DNA of 11,597 bases from Thermoplasmata archaeon (GCA_021846695.1 JAJZWN010000029.1:1-11597); one strand, 5' to 3'. Positions 1-7,823 are shown, counted from the first letter of the stretch. Notes: a model not told the origin generated them from the letters alone. Numbers and translations are program-made.

Positions 1-132
1 TTTGGCATTTAATTTTTAAGCTGTTTTTTAAGATACAGGGTGCAATAATTATTCGTAGACGTTCATAACAATATTTTTCTCTAAATACAAAAAAAGTTAA
101 GTGTGTAACATATTAATGAATAATAAACTTAG

Positions 133-1344
133 ATGGTAGATAATATGGCTAATGAAGATTTTATAACAATGTTTCACAGGCTTACATCAGTGGGATGGTC
201 TGAGGAAAATGGAGTGAATAGACTTGCACTAAATGAGTATGACATACAGGCCAGGAAAAACCTTGAGGATGAAATGAAGGCAGTAAAAGCAGATATAAAG
301 CATGATGATGCCGGTTTGATATTCGGAACACTGGGTTCCGGGAAGGACAATACAGCTATAGGCTCACACATGGATTCTGTGCCTAATGGCGGAAGGTTTG
401 ATGGTTTCTATGGTGTAATGTCCGGTATGCAGCTTTTAAAGGAACTTGGAAGCACTTTAAAGAACAGAAAAATAACAGCTATAGATTTCACCAACGAAGA
501 GGGTGCCAGGTTCCAGCCATCACTTTTAGGTTCAGGAATGTCAACAGGCGTATTCACAAAGGAATTTACGTATTCCCGGAAAGACAGCGATGGAATTACA
601 TTTGAGGATGCCCTTGAGAAATCGGGGTATATGGGAGAAGAACAGAACAGGGTTAAAAACCAGGACATATCACGGTACCTGGAACTGCATATTGAGCAGG
701 GGCCAGTTCTGGAACTGGAAAATTACCAGGTAGGAATACCAAAAGGCATAGTAACAATGGTTGTTGACAATGTATCCTTTACCGGTGAATCCAACCAGGC
801 AGGGCCAACACCTATGAAGGTAAGGAAAGATGCACTTGTAGCTGCATCAAGGTTTACCGTAGCAGTAAGGGACATGGCAAAGTCATCAGGAAAGGAATTA
901 ACCATGACGGTAGGGAAAATTAACAATTTCCCCAATGCATACAATGTTATACCTGGAAAAGTAACAATGAACCTTGATACTAGAAGCCCTGATAAAAAAA
1001 CTGCAGAAGAGTATTCAAAAATGGCAAAGGAAATATCAGAAAGAATAGCTTCAGAGGAAGGTGTGCCGGTAGATTTCAAAAATCAGTGGACTACGGAAAC
1101 TACAATCTTCGATGAGGATATGAGGAAGGAAATAATAAAATCCTGCAAATCGCTCAACCTGAAATATAAAGAATTATATAGCTGGCCAGGGCATGATGCA
1201 CAGTATATGAACAGGGTAGTTCCAACTGCCATGATCTTTATTCCATCACATAATGGAAGGAGCCATACAAAGGAAGAATATTCATCTGATCAGGATTTAA
1301 TTAATGGATATTCTGTATTGAAAAGGACTGTTGAAAACCTGTAG
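133..1344 (+). CDS. M20-family amidohydrolase, N-carbamoyl-L-amino acid hydrolase / allantoate amidohydrolase type
   Basis: Predicted dinuclear-metal cytosolic hydrolase that releases CO2 and NH3 from an N-carbamoyl or ureido substrate (N-carbamoyl amino acid, allantoate or ureidopropionate). All metal and catalytic positions of the family are visible: H79 and D81 (GSHMDSVPNGG), bridging D90 (GRFDGFYG), E122-E123 (NEEGARF), H186 (LELHIEQGPVLE) and H378 in the C-terminal SHNGRSHTKEEYS block. The lid/dimerisation domain spans about 205-320 and keeps N271 (NAYNVIPG) and R284 (LDTRSPD). Length (403 aa) is normal for the family. Oddity: the lid motif usually written NHAG.TPM reads NQAGPTPM, with Gln222 in place of His. 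The start is not fully settled: the ATG at 145 (residue 5) is also possible, and neither has a clear Shine-Dalgarno. No signal peptide. The gene is monocistronic and convergent with the ThDP enzyme gene. Family assignment is firm; the substrate cannot be read from sequence. Confidence 0.92.
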   Translation: MVDNMANEDFITMFHRLTSVGWSEENGVNRLALNEYDIQARKNLEDEMKAVKADIKHDDAGLIFGTLGSGKDNTAIGSHMDSVPNGGRFDGFYGVMSGMQLLKELGSTLKNRKITAIDFTNEEGARFQPSLLGSGMSTGVFTKEFTYSRKDSDGITFEDALEKSGYMGEEQNRVKNQDISRYLELHIEQGPVLELENYQVGIPKGIVTMVVDNVSFTGESNQAGPTPMKVRKDALVAASRFTVAVRDMAKSSGKELTMTVGKINNFPNAYNVIPGKVTMNLDTRSPDKKTAEEYSKMAKEISERIASEEGVPVDFKNQWTTETTIFDEDMRKEIIKSCKSLNLKYKELYSWPGHDAQYMNRVVPTAMIFIPSHNGRSHTKEEYSSDQDLINGYSVLKRTVENL

Positions 1345-1401
1345 ATAAATAAAATTATAAATTTATATCCATGTGGGAATTGAGAAAATATCAAATTCTC
1401 T
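1345..1401. terminator. AT-rich convergent terminator region
   Basis: Short gap between two convergent genes. It contains a 12-base perfect AT palindrome (1356-1367, TATAAATTTATA) and a weak stem, GAGAA at 1382-1386 with TTCTC at 1396-1400. Archaeal termination mainly needs T-rich tracts, and this AT-rich gap is the only non-coding place where both transcripts could end. Assignment is by position and composition only. Confidence 0.3.
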
Positions 1402-2925
1402 TTATCCGAACAGATTATACCCATATGGTTTATCGACATTGACAATAAGTGCAGCAGGGCCTTTAATATTCCTGAGCCATTCAATATCTTCCATGGTTTC
1501 ATCATTTTCCCTTGATTCTATATTAAAGGAATCCAGTACTTTCTTTAATTCAATGGAAAATGAAAGGTATTTCTTGCTTTCGTTATAATTGACATCAGAG
1601 AATTTTTTGAGTATCCCGTATCCATGATTGTCCAGTATTATAATTTTTACAGGGAGGTTATAGTTCTTTATTGTCCACAGTGTCTGGCTTGTATACATGA
1701 ATGCACCATCACCTATAACACATAATACATTATCCTTTACCGTTGCCATGCCCGCAGCTGCTGGAAGTGCCCAGCCAATCTGTCCTGATTTCCCTATGAA
1801 ATATGAATCCGGTTTATATCCTACAATGTTTCTCAGGAAAGGAGATGCAGATATGGATTCGTCGGATATGGTATAATCACCGAAGTTTTTTGATATTTTA
1901 AGCATAACTCTTTGAATCTGGGAATTTTTATCAAATGAAGGTTTACCCGGTATCACAGAAGGCTTCCTGGGCTTAATGTACTCTATTGCACTTTGAAGGA
2001 AGGCAGCAGGGTTCATGAAATAGGAATCCCCAATTTTTCCTGATATATCCATTCCTATCTTTATTATTTCTTTTCCTTCAAGGAGGTCAGCCTTGCTATA
2101 TGGATAAAGATTAATATCACCGCCAACAATAATAATCAGGTCATATCCTGAAAGTTTGTCATTTATTAAAGCTGCAACAGGTGGCAAATCACCGGCGTAA
2201 TTTTTATCGCCAGAGTCAAAGGGCGCCCTGCTTGCAAAAGGCTCTGCAAATACAGGAATTCCAAGTTTGCCCGCAAAATCCCTTGCATACTGTATTCCCC
2301 CATACATGTCCAGTTCATACCCGGTTACCATAACAGGGTTTTTTGAATTATTAATCATTTCTGCAATAGATTTGACCGCATTAATATCCACGACGTTTGA
2401 ATTGATATCAGGCATGTTTAATCCTGAATATTTTCCCTCCTCACCCATAATATCCATTGGAAAACCAAGGAAAGATAGAGAATATGGAGGTGTCATTGAA
2501 CTTATATATGCCCTTCTAATTGACTTCTCTATGTCATTTGCAGAATTTACTTCAAATTTGTATTTAACATAGGGTGAAATCATATCACCTATATTTCCGG
2601 AGAGCAGAGGATCATAGAATATATGCCTTGAATCCTGTTCACCTGCAGTAATTATAACCGGGACCCTATGCACAAATGCCGAATAAATAAACGCCATGGA
2701 ATTACCAACGCCAAGAATGCTGTGCAGATTTACAAATGAAGGTTTTCTGGTTAACTGTGCCCTTCCATCTGCCATGCCAACAGAAATAGAATCATGGAGA
2801 GTCAGCATATAATCATCACTGGATACAGCTTCCAGCATAGGTATTTCCGTAGTTCCGGGATTTCCAAAAACCGGCGTTAATTTCATATTTTTCAGTGATT
2901 TATTAAAAATTGTATAACCTAGCAT
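1402..2925 (-). CDS. Thiamine-diphosphate-dependent 2-oxoacid decarboxylase-like enzyme (benzoylformate decarboxylase / acetolactate synthase superfamily)
   Basis: Full-length (507 aa) three-domain ThDP enzyme: N-terminal PYR domain about 1-165, central domain about 183-318, C-terminal PP domain about 345-500. The PP domain carries the cofactor motif G405-D-G ... N433 (GDG, 25 residues, N; then GYG), which binds Mg-diphosphate. The N-terminus has the FGNPGTTEIPML signature (19-31) and NLHS (66-69), closest to benzoylformate decarboxylase among enzymes I know: T25 aligns with its active-site Ser26 and H68 with its His70. The position of the universally used cofactor-activating Glu (E47 of benzoylformate decarboxylase) is D45 here, in LHDSISVGMADG, by alignment to the following G.ADG block. 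Likely chemistry is non-oxidative decarboxylation or carboligation of a 2-oxoacid, possibly aromatic; the substrate is not resolved. No FAD or transmembrane segment is evident. It has its own promoter. The ATG at 2925 is the first start after the TATA box. Confidence 0.88.
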   Translation of the reverse strand: MLGYTIFNKSLKNMKLTPVFGNPGTTEIPMLEAVSSDDYMLTLHDSISVGMADGRAQLTRKPSFVNLHSILGVGNSMAFIYSAFVHRVPVIITAGEQDSRHIFYDPLLSGNIGDMISPYVKYKFEVNSANDIEKSIRRAYISSMTPPYSLSFLGFPMDIMGEEGKYSGLNMPDINSNVVDINAVKSIAEMINNSKNPVMVTGYELDMYGGIQYARDFAGKLGIPVFAEPFASRAPFDSGDKNYAGDLPPVAALINDKLSGYDLIIIVGGDINLYPYSKADLLEGKEIIKIGMDISGKIGDSYFMNPAAFLQSAIEYIKPRKPSVIPGKPSFDKNSQIQRVMLKISKNFGDYTISDESISASPFLRNIVGYKPDSYFIGKSGQIGWALPAAAGMATVKDNVLCVIGDGAFMYTSQTLWTIKNYNLPVKIIILDNHGYGILKKFSDVNYNESKKYLSFSIELKKVLDSFNIESRENDETMEDIEWLRNIKGPAALIVNVDKPYGYNLFG

Positions 2926-3265
2926 AATTATCTCTTCTCTGAATCTCCCATAGGATTGCGAAATATAAGTTTTTTTAATTAAACATTGATACTTGTATTA
3001 TATTTAGGAATTAAATATTAAATATAACTTAAATATTAATTTTTATATTGACAATAGAATTTATAACAATTCGAATTATACGGTTTTTGCTCAACAAAAT
3101 AGTTAAAATGTTGTTACATTAAGTATATTCGGTAATACAAAAATTTGCAATAGCATTTACTTTATGAAATCTCTATATTCTATAGAATACTGTGCGTACG
3201 AACTAAATTCCGTTCAATGTGGAATGGAAAATCATACTTTAAGTTATTTGCCATCTCTATAAATT
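2926..3265. other. AT-rich intergenic region with a 14-base palindrome, no gene seen
   Basis: This 340-base stretch separates the ThDP enzyme gene from the glycosyltransferase block. It is extremely AT-rich, and I found no ORF that looks like protein, no tRNA-like fold and no terminal inverted repeat pair. It holds the ThDP gene promoter near its left edge, a perfect 14-base palindrome TATTCTATAGAATA at 3176-3189, and a weak stem ATTCC (3207-3211) / GGAAT (3221-3225) downstream of the GT2 gene that could help end its transcript. Confidence 0.5.
2961..2970 (-). promoter_or_regulatory. Putative TATA box for the ThDP enzyme gene
   Basis: On the minus strand the sequence ACTTATATTT lies about 41 bases before the ATG at 2925. 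With the usual archaeal TATA-to-start-site distance of about 25 bases, transcription would begin near 2940, leaving a leader of about 15 bases that is purine-rich (AGAGAAGAGATAATT) but has no canonical Shine-Dalgarno. Confidence 0.45.
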
Positions 3266-4027
3266 TTATGATTTATTTTTCAATTCCAGTATTTTATTAT
3301 CAAGTTTCTTAACCTTTATTAAAAGCGATAAAAACCTGGCGATAGTATATTCTGGTAATCCTACATAGAACCGCTTTAATCCTGTAATTTTATAGTATTT
3401 CATTAACCCATTGAAATGAAAATCTGATACAAATATGGCATCTGCGGCGCATTTTATTCTTCTTGACGCCTTCTTGAAAATATTATTTTCATACCTGCTT
3501 TCCTGGCCAGGGCCTACATGCCGGATTTTCATGCAATTATAATCAGTAACGAGATCTGTTGTTTTAATTATGCCCAGACTTCCACATACATTTTCAAAGT
3601 AAACGTCCTCGAAACAATTAAGATCTGGCCATGCGTCTATATTTGTAAAAACTTCCCTTGCTCCTGCAAATATATTGGGGTTGCATGTAGACCCATTCAG
3701 ATGTATAACTAGAATTTTTCCCCTCTCGTATTTTGCTTCGTATGTATCAATAATTTCTTTCAAATTAAGTATCTCTACATCGAAATCTATTAAAATTATA
3801 TTGTCCCCAGAAGCATTTTCTATTGCTAATTTTTTACCCATGCCTCTTGTGGATTTTCTATTTATTAATTTTATTCGAGCATGGTAATTTGCTAATAATT
3901 TGTCTGTATTATCTGTTGAACAACTATTCAAAATTACAATTTCGTGCTCTGTATCTATAAGTTTTGATAAAAATTGGTTTACAATCTCTTCAGAGTTATA
4001 CACAGTTGTACATATTGAATATTTCAT
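3266..4027 (-). CDS. Glycosyltransferase family 2-type (GT-A fold)
   Basis: Predicted cytosolic inverting nucleotide-sugar glycosyltransferase. Numbering from the ATG at 4027 (253 aa): β1 with TTVYNSEE (8-14), the nucleotide-binding NSCSTDNT (34-41, equivalent to the usual DDGSTDNT), RGMGKK.A...ASGD (61-75), the metal-binding D81-F-D83 (DxD), and C-terminal FEDVYFE (139-145), which may supply the catalytic base. A hydrophobic stretch at about 226-238 (TIARFLSLLIKV) could give membrane-peripheral contact. An upstream in-frame TTG at 4120 would add 31 residues, but the ATG at 4027 is preferred: the GT-A fold begins there, and the TATA box sits about 24 bases upstream, inside what would otherwise be coding sequence. 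It is more AT-rich than flanking metabolic genes (sampled 60-base lines are 27-30% GC). It is followed upstream by another glycosyltransferase gene in the same direction but 324 bases away, so probably not one operon. Donor and acceptor are unknown. Confidence 0.85.
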   Translation of the reverse strand: MKYSICTTVYNSEEIVNQFLSKLIDTEHEIVILNSCSTDNTDKLLANYHARIKLINRKSTRGMGKKLAIENASGDNIILIDFDVEILNLKEIIDTYEAKYERGKILVIHLNGSTCNPNIFAGAREVFTNIDAWPDLNCFEDVYFENVCGSLGIIKTTDLVTDYNCMKIRHVGPGQESRYENNIFKKASRRIKCAADAIFVSDFHFNGLMKYYKITGLKRFYVGLPEYTIARFLSLLIKVKKLDNKILELKNKS

Positions 4028-4351
4028 GAAAGTTGATAATTTAAATATATTAAATGATGCCGGTGCCCGATAACATAGCAATAAATTTATAGAACTGGTT
4101 ATAAATGCAATTTTTTTCAATCACGATATAAGTATACTCAACATTATTAACGAAATGAGCGGTAATTAAATTTTAGGCATATTGTAAAGCAATCATTCAC
4201 GAGTCCAGGGATAAGCATGATTCAAACTACAGTGAAAAAACTATGAATAGCTAAATAAATCCGAATAGAACCACAAAATATGGGAGAAAAGTAGATTTAC
4301 TCAAAGGGAAATTTATTTTGATTTACTAAATTACAGATACATTGTTATTTT
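4028..4351. other. AT-rich intergenic region between two glycosyltransferase genes, no gene seen
   Basis: A 324-base gap between two same-direction glycosyltransferase genes. Its left edge carries the GT2 promoter. The rest has no credible ORF, no clear RNA fold and only a trivial direct repeat (GATTTACT at 4294-4301 and 4320-4327). The A6 run at 4235-4240 is a T6 run on the minus strand and could contribute to termination of the GT4 gene. The length and low complexity would fit decayed DNA, but nothing identifiable remains. Confidence 0.45.
4041..4056 (-). promoter_or_regulatory. Putative TATA box for the GT2-type gene (leaderless)
   Basis: Minus-strand CATTTAATATATTTAA is centred roughly 20-25 bases before the ATG at 4027, the spacing expected for a leaderless archaeal transcript. 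It supports that ATG over the upstream in-frame TTG at 4120. Confidence 0.5.
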
Positions 4352-5482
4352 CTAACTTTCATAGAATTTTATTGCGTCAAGAAATTCTGTATATGTTTTA
4401 TTAATATCATATTCCATTGCAGTAGCTTTCGCTGATTCCGAAATCCTTTTTAAGTCAATGCGCTCCTCCATCAATATGGCGAATTGCCAAAATATTTTCT
4501 CGGGGTTTTTTATTGGTACCAGGAAGCCATTTTGACCATGTACAATAACAGTTTCCGGTCCACCACAGGCAGTTGATATGGTTACACATCCAGAAGCCAT
4601 GGCCTCAATAAGTGGTTCTGGGATTCCTTCTTCAATTGAAGGCAGGATAAAGAATGTTGCATCACCGTAAAGTTTTTTGAGGCTTTTTTGGTTTATATTG
4701 TAGTGAAACTGTATGTATTCTGGTAATGGCAAATTATAATCACCGAAGGCACTTATAGAAATATCCGGATATTTATTATGTATAAGCTTTAAAGCGTCTA
4801 TTGCATACTTGGCTCCTTTTGCCGGGTTCAGCCGCAATGGAACCAACATAAGAAGCTTATCTTTGCTATCAAAATCTATACTGGACTTATATTCATCAAG
4901 ATTTATTCCCTCTTTAACCAATGGAATATTCTGGTCAAAATTCTTATTAATTAAGGGATTAACCGCAATTTTTCTACTGATACTGTAGGCCTTTGAGAGA
5001 TATTTTAAATTTTCAGGATTACTATTCTGTATATCAACTGAATAATCATGATAGAGCAAAAAATAAATGTTTTCTACCATGTTTCTTTTATCTGGAACCA
5101 GTACGCCCCACCAGTAACTTGTGACCAGCCTCTTTATCTTCAATGCTGGGAGTTTATAATTTGAAAGGAAAAAAAGTATTCTATCATCAATCAAAACTTC
5201 ACTGTGCCTCCGCATTCTATTTAAGTATATCTTTCCTAACATTTTACTATAAAGAATCCTGCCAGCTATACCTTTAAATATATCCATTCTGCTATTTTTT
5301 TTAGAAAATCCATATAAATTTGAAATATATGAGTAAGACATATAAAGTATACCCACAGTCGCCCCGTCTCTGGCAAGTGAATTTGCTATGTAGTAAATCT
5401 GCTTATTTACAGCACCTGAGGAACTGCTAAATGGTTTTCCCCATGTAATAAACAGGTAATCTAATGTTTTTTTCTTTTCCAT
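4352..5482 (-). CDS. Glycosyltransferase family 4-type (GT-B fold)
   Basis: Predicted retaining GT-B glycosyltransferase of 376 aa using a nucleotide-sugar donor at the inner face of the membrane. The N-terminal acceptor domain (about 7-190) has a short loop SSSSGAVNKQI (19-29) where the glycine-rich loop of GT4 enzymes lies. The C-terminal donor domain (about 208-345) shows PLRLNPAKG (215-223), with R217 and K222 in the places of the phosphate-binding Arg/Lys, then the EX7E motif E285-GIPEPLI-E293, followed by ASGC and GGPE (308-310), which contact the donor in this family. No transmembrane helix is obvious. The start ATG at 5482 is supported by a TATA box 24 bases upstream, implying a leaderless mRNA. 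It is divergent from another GT4 gene with 184 bases between, suggesting the two act in one glycan or glycolipid pathway. The sugar specificity is not deducible. Confidence 0.9.
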   Translation of the reverse strand: MEKKKTLDYLFITWGKPFSSSSGAVNKQIYYIANSLARDGATVGILYMSYSYISNLYGFSKKNSRMDIFKGIAGRILYSKMLGKIYLNRMRRHSEVLIDDRILFFLSNYKLPALKIKRLVTSYWWGVLVPDKRNMVENIYFLLYHDYSVDIQNSNPENLKYLSKAYSISRKIAVNPLINKNFDQNIPLVKEGINLDEYKSSIDFDSKDKLLMLVPLRLNPAKGAKYAIDALKLIHNKYPDISISAFGDYNLPLPEYIQFHYNINQKSLKKLYGDATFFILPSIEEGIPEPLIEAMASGCVTISTACGGPETVIVHGQNGFLVPIKNPEKIFWQFAILMEERIDLKRISESAKATAMEYDINKTYTEFLDAIKFYES

Positions 5483-5500
5483 ATCACTTTCATTTATTCC

Positions 5501-5510
5501 AAATATATAA
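5501..5510 (-). promoter_or_regulatory. TATA box for the minus-strand GT4 gene (leaderless)
   Basis: Minus-strand TTATATATTT is centred 24 bases before the ATG at 5482 and there is no convincing Shine-Dalgarno, as in leaderless archaeal genes. Confidence 0.6.
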
Positions 5511-5625
5511 AACAGTCATATCAAGAAGGTGTGGGGAATTAACTACAATAATACTATGGTTGGTTTTTCACTTATAAAATAGATAAGGATTATTTATTCT
5601 AAATACCCGCGGTCCAGAACATAGA

Positions 5626-5636
5626 ATATTTAAAAT
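5626..5636 (+). promoter_or_regulatory. TATA box for the plus-strand GT4 gene
   Basis: ATATTTAAAAT is centred about 26 bases before an ATG at 5657 and 36 bases before the TTG used as start at 5667. A start site near 5656 would give either a leaderless ATG out of frame with the gene, or a 10-base leader ahead of TTG. Confidence 0.5.
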
Positions 5637-5666
5637 ATAATTCATTAATTACTTCCATGTTTACAG

Positions 5667-6830
5667 TTGAAGTTAGCTATAGTGGGATCAATGAATCTTG
5701 AATTCGCAGGCGGTGGCGAGGCAAATGCCCGTGATATTGCAGAGTTGTTTGTAAGGCAGGGATATGATGTAACCCTATTCGGTGCGGGGATCCCGAAAGG
5801 GTATGAAACGAAAGCGGGCAAATATTCATTCAATTATGTTCCTGATGCTTTTACTTTTGACATAATGGCAACCGGCCCTGTTTTGAAATTCTCACATATA
5901 TTATCCATGGGGCTTATAGGAATATACACCTATAATCGTATATATGAAAAAATTAAGGATTTCGATGTTTATTATTTCGTTTCACCAACTTTACTATTCA
6001 GAAATGTGGGTTACAGATTGATGAAAGAAGGCAAAACCGTTGTGCTTGGAAATCATGGAACATACTTTGAGGTTCTTGATATGTATGGTTTTGCATCCAA
6101 AGCCTATTCTAAAATACTTACAACCATGATATTCCATAAGCTTTTAAAGAACAAAATGAAATTCTACATTCATGTACAGAATAAGTATCAGGCACAGTAT
6201 TATGAAAAAATAAAATGCAATCGTTCGTATATAAGGGAAATTCCATATAATAATGTCAAATTCAGTGGCTATAAATGCCTGGATAACGACAATTTTTCCG
6301 TAGTTTACCTAGGTCGTCTTATGGAAAGTAAAGGTGTTGATATGTTGCTTGAACTTGAAAAGAAGGCAGACATAAATCTTCATATTATAGGCAAGGGACC
6401 TTACATGGAAAAACTCCAGCAGATGAAAAATCAGAATACTGTAATCCATGGATATGTTTCCAACGCAGAGAAAATAAAACTCCTTGCGGAGAGCGATGTG
6501 ATGATTGTCCCATCAATAAATGAGTCTTTATCTATTTCTGCCATAGAAGGGCTGGCGTCCGGGCTTTACCTTATAGTTTCATCCACTTCCATGGGTCCAA
6601 GGTACATTGTAAGGCAGGACAATATTTTCGGAGTTGCTGTACCTAGAAATCCAAAAAATTTTATTAAGGAGATAGAAAGGATAAAAATAATTAAAGAAAG
6701 AAGCAAAACTGATTTTTACAGTGAAAAAATGCTCAGGCGTGAAATAGCCAGTAAAATGTTTGATGCCAACGTTGTTGATAAAGAACTGGTAGATCTTTTC
6801 AATGATGCCATAAAAGACAGCAAGAGGTAA
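5667..6830 (+). CDS. Glycosyltransferase family 4-type (GT-B fold), TTG start
   Basis: Predicted retaining GT-B glycosyltransferase, 387 aa. The N-terminal acceptor domain (about 1-200) opens with β1 KLAIVGS and the glycine-rich FAGGGEAN (13-20). The donor domain (about 209-345) has YLGRLMESKG (214-223), IIGKGP (240-245), the EX7E motif E286-SLSISAI-E294, and a following ASG (297-299). The start is TTG at 5667, since the next in-frame ATG (5691) would delete β1, and an in-frame stop lies at 5646. The nearby ATG at 5657 is in another frame and ends after 14 codons, so a small indel or an unusual start is possible. It is divergent from the other GT4 gene and ends 2 bases from the convergent aldo/keto reductase. 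A role in surface glycoprotein or glycolipid synthesis is inferred from the neighbouring glycosyltransferases; substrates are unknown. Confidence 0.87.
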   Translation: MKLAIVGSMNLEFAGGGEANARDIAELFVRQGYDVTLFGAGIPKGYETKAGKYSFNYVPDAFTFDIMATGPVLKFSHILSMGLIGIYTYNRIYEKIKDFDVYYFVSPTLLFRNVGYRLMKEGKTVVLGNHGTYFEVLDMYGFASKAYSKILTTMIFHKLLKNKMKFYIHVQNKYQAQYYEKIKCNRSYIREIPYNNVKFSGYKCLDNDNFSVVYLGRLMESKGVDMLLELEKKADINLHIIGKGPYMEKLQQMKNQNTVIHGYVSNAEKIKLLAESDVMIVPSINESLSISAIEGLASGLYLIVSSTSMGPRYIVRQDNIFGVAVPRNPKNFIKEIERIKIIKERSKTDFYSEKMLRREIASKMFDANVVDKELVDLFNDAIKDSKR

Positions 6831-6832
6831 AT

Positions 6833-7795
6833 CTAATAACCGGCAGTTCCTTTTACAATTTTATGCGGTTTATAATTCCGGTCTATAGCTTCCATCTCTT
6901 CCCTCCCCAGTTTAATATCCAGTGCAGCTATATCATCTTCCAGGTATTCCAGCTTTGTAGCACCTATGACAGGTATGAATCCTTTATTTAGCACGTATGC
7001 AAGGGCAAGCTGTGGAACATTTACCCCTTTTTTCTTTGCTATATCCTCAACACTCTCAAGTATATCAAAATCTGAATCACTGAAATACCGTTCTTTCATT
7101 ACTGGATATGTTTTTGTCCGCACCGTTTCATTCTCCAATCCTCTCTTATATTTCCCTGAGAGAAAACCAGCAGCTATAGGCGAGAATGGAGAATATGCAA
7201 TTTCATGTTTTTCACAGAATGGTATAGCATCCCTTTCGTCTTCCCTGTAAACTGCATTATAATGGTTCTGCAGTATTGCCGGTTTTATATTCTCCTGCAT
7301 TTCCATTATTGTTGAAAATTCGGCAAGCTGGTACCCCATGAAGTTGCTAAGCCCAATATATCCAGCTTTTCCGGATGAAATAAAAGAAGATAGCGTGTGT
7401 GCCGTATCCCTGAAATCCACATTATCAAATATTGTATGCAGGAAATAAATATCTATATAATCTGTTCTGAGATTTTTAAGGCTGTTTTTTATTTCATTGA
7501 ATAAAATTGCCCTGCTGAATCCCTGTGTGAAATCATTTACCTTTCCACCACCTTTTGTACTCAAAACAAGCTGGGTTCTGTAGCCTGTAATAGCTTCCCC
7601 TATGATTTTCTCTGATTCTCCAGATGAGTATATGTTGGCAGTATCAATAAAATTAATGCCGTAATCTATGGCTTTTTTAATTATTGCCCTTGATGTTTCC
7701 GGATCAGCCATCCATTTTGAACTACCAAATGACATTCCGCCAAGGCAAAGCCGGGACACTTTTAAATCTGTATACCCTAATTTAGTATACTCCAT
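6833..7795 (-). CDS. Aldo/keto reductase
   Basis: Predicted cytosolic NAD(P)H-dependent oxidoreductase with a (β/α)8 barrel, 320 aa, normal length. The complete catalytic tetrad is visible: D51 (NFIDTANIY), Y56 as the proton donor, K81 (STKGG) and H120 (YFLH). The cofactor-binding C-terminal part includes SPFSPIAAGFLSGKY (202-216) and VIGATK (276-281). The pattern GESEKIIGEA (59-68) and overall layout resemble the bacterial YhdN/Tas-like AKR group rather than the shorter AKR5 group. It would reduce an aldehyde or ketone, or run in reverse; the substrate is not predictable. It has its own leaderless promoter. Its stop codon lies 2 bases from that of the opposing glycosyltransferase gene, so the 3' ends of the two mRNAs must overlap. 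Confidence 0.93.
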   Translation of the reverse strand: MEYTKLGYTDLKVSRLCLGGMSFGSSKWMADPETSRAIIKKAIDYGINFIDTANIYSSGESEKIIGEAITGYRTQLVLSTKGGGKVNDFTQGFSRAILFNEIKNSLKNLRTDYIDIYFLHTIFDNVDFRDTAHTLSSFISSGKAGYIGLSNFMGYQLAEFSTIMEMQENIKPAILQNHYNAVYREDERDAIPFCEKHEIAYSPFSPIAAGFLSGKYKRGLENETVRTKTYPVMKERYFSDSDFDILESVEDIAKKKGVNVPQLALAYVLNKGFIPVIGATKLEYLEDDIAALDIKLGREEMEAIDRNYKPHKIVKGTAGY

Positions 7796-7810
7796 AACAT
7801 AACAACATAA

Positions 7811-7823
7811 TTTTATATTTAAA
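7811..7823 (-). promoter_or_regulatory. TATA box for the aldo/keto reductase gene (leaderless)
   Basis: Minus-strand TTTAAATATAAAA is centred about 22 bases before the ATG at 7795; no Shine-Dalgarno is present. Confidence 0.55.

Noticed and set aside
4028..4120. 31-residue N-terminal extension of the GT2 protein from TTG 4120, which looks a little like a signal peptide
   Set aside because: The start would be TTG, the extension contains the likely TATA box, and the GT-A fold begins exactly at the ATG 4027. A secreted GT2 enzyme would lack donor sugar.
4294..4327. Direct repeat GATTTACT as a possible target-site duplication
   Set aside because: Only 8 bases long, 18 bases of AT-rich DNA between copies and no inverted repeats; not an insertion.
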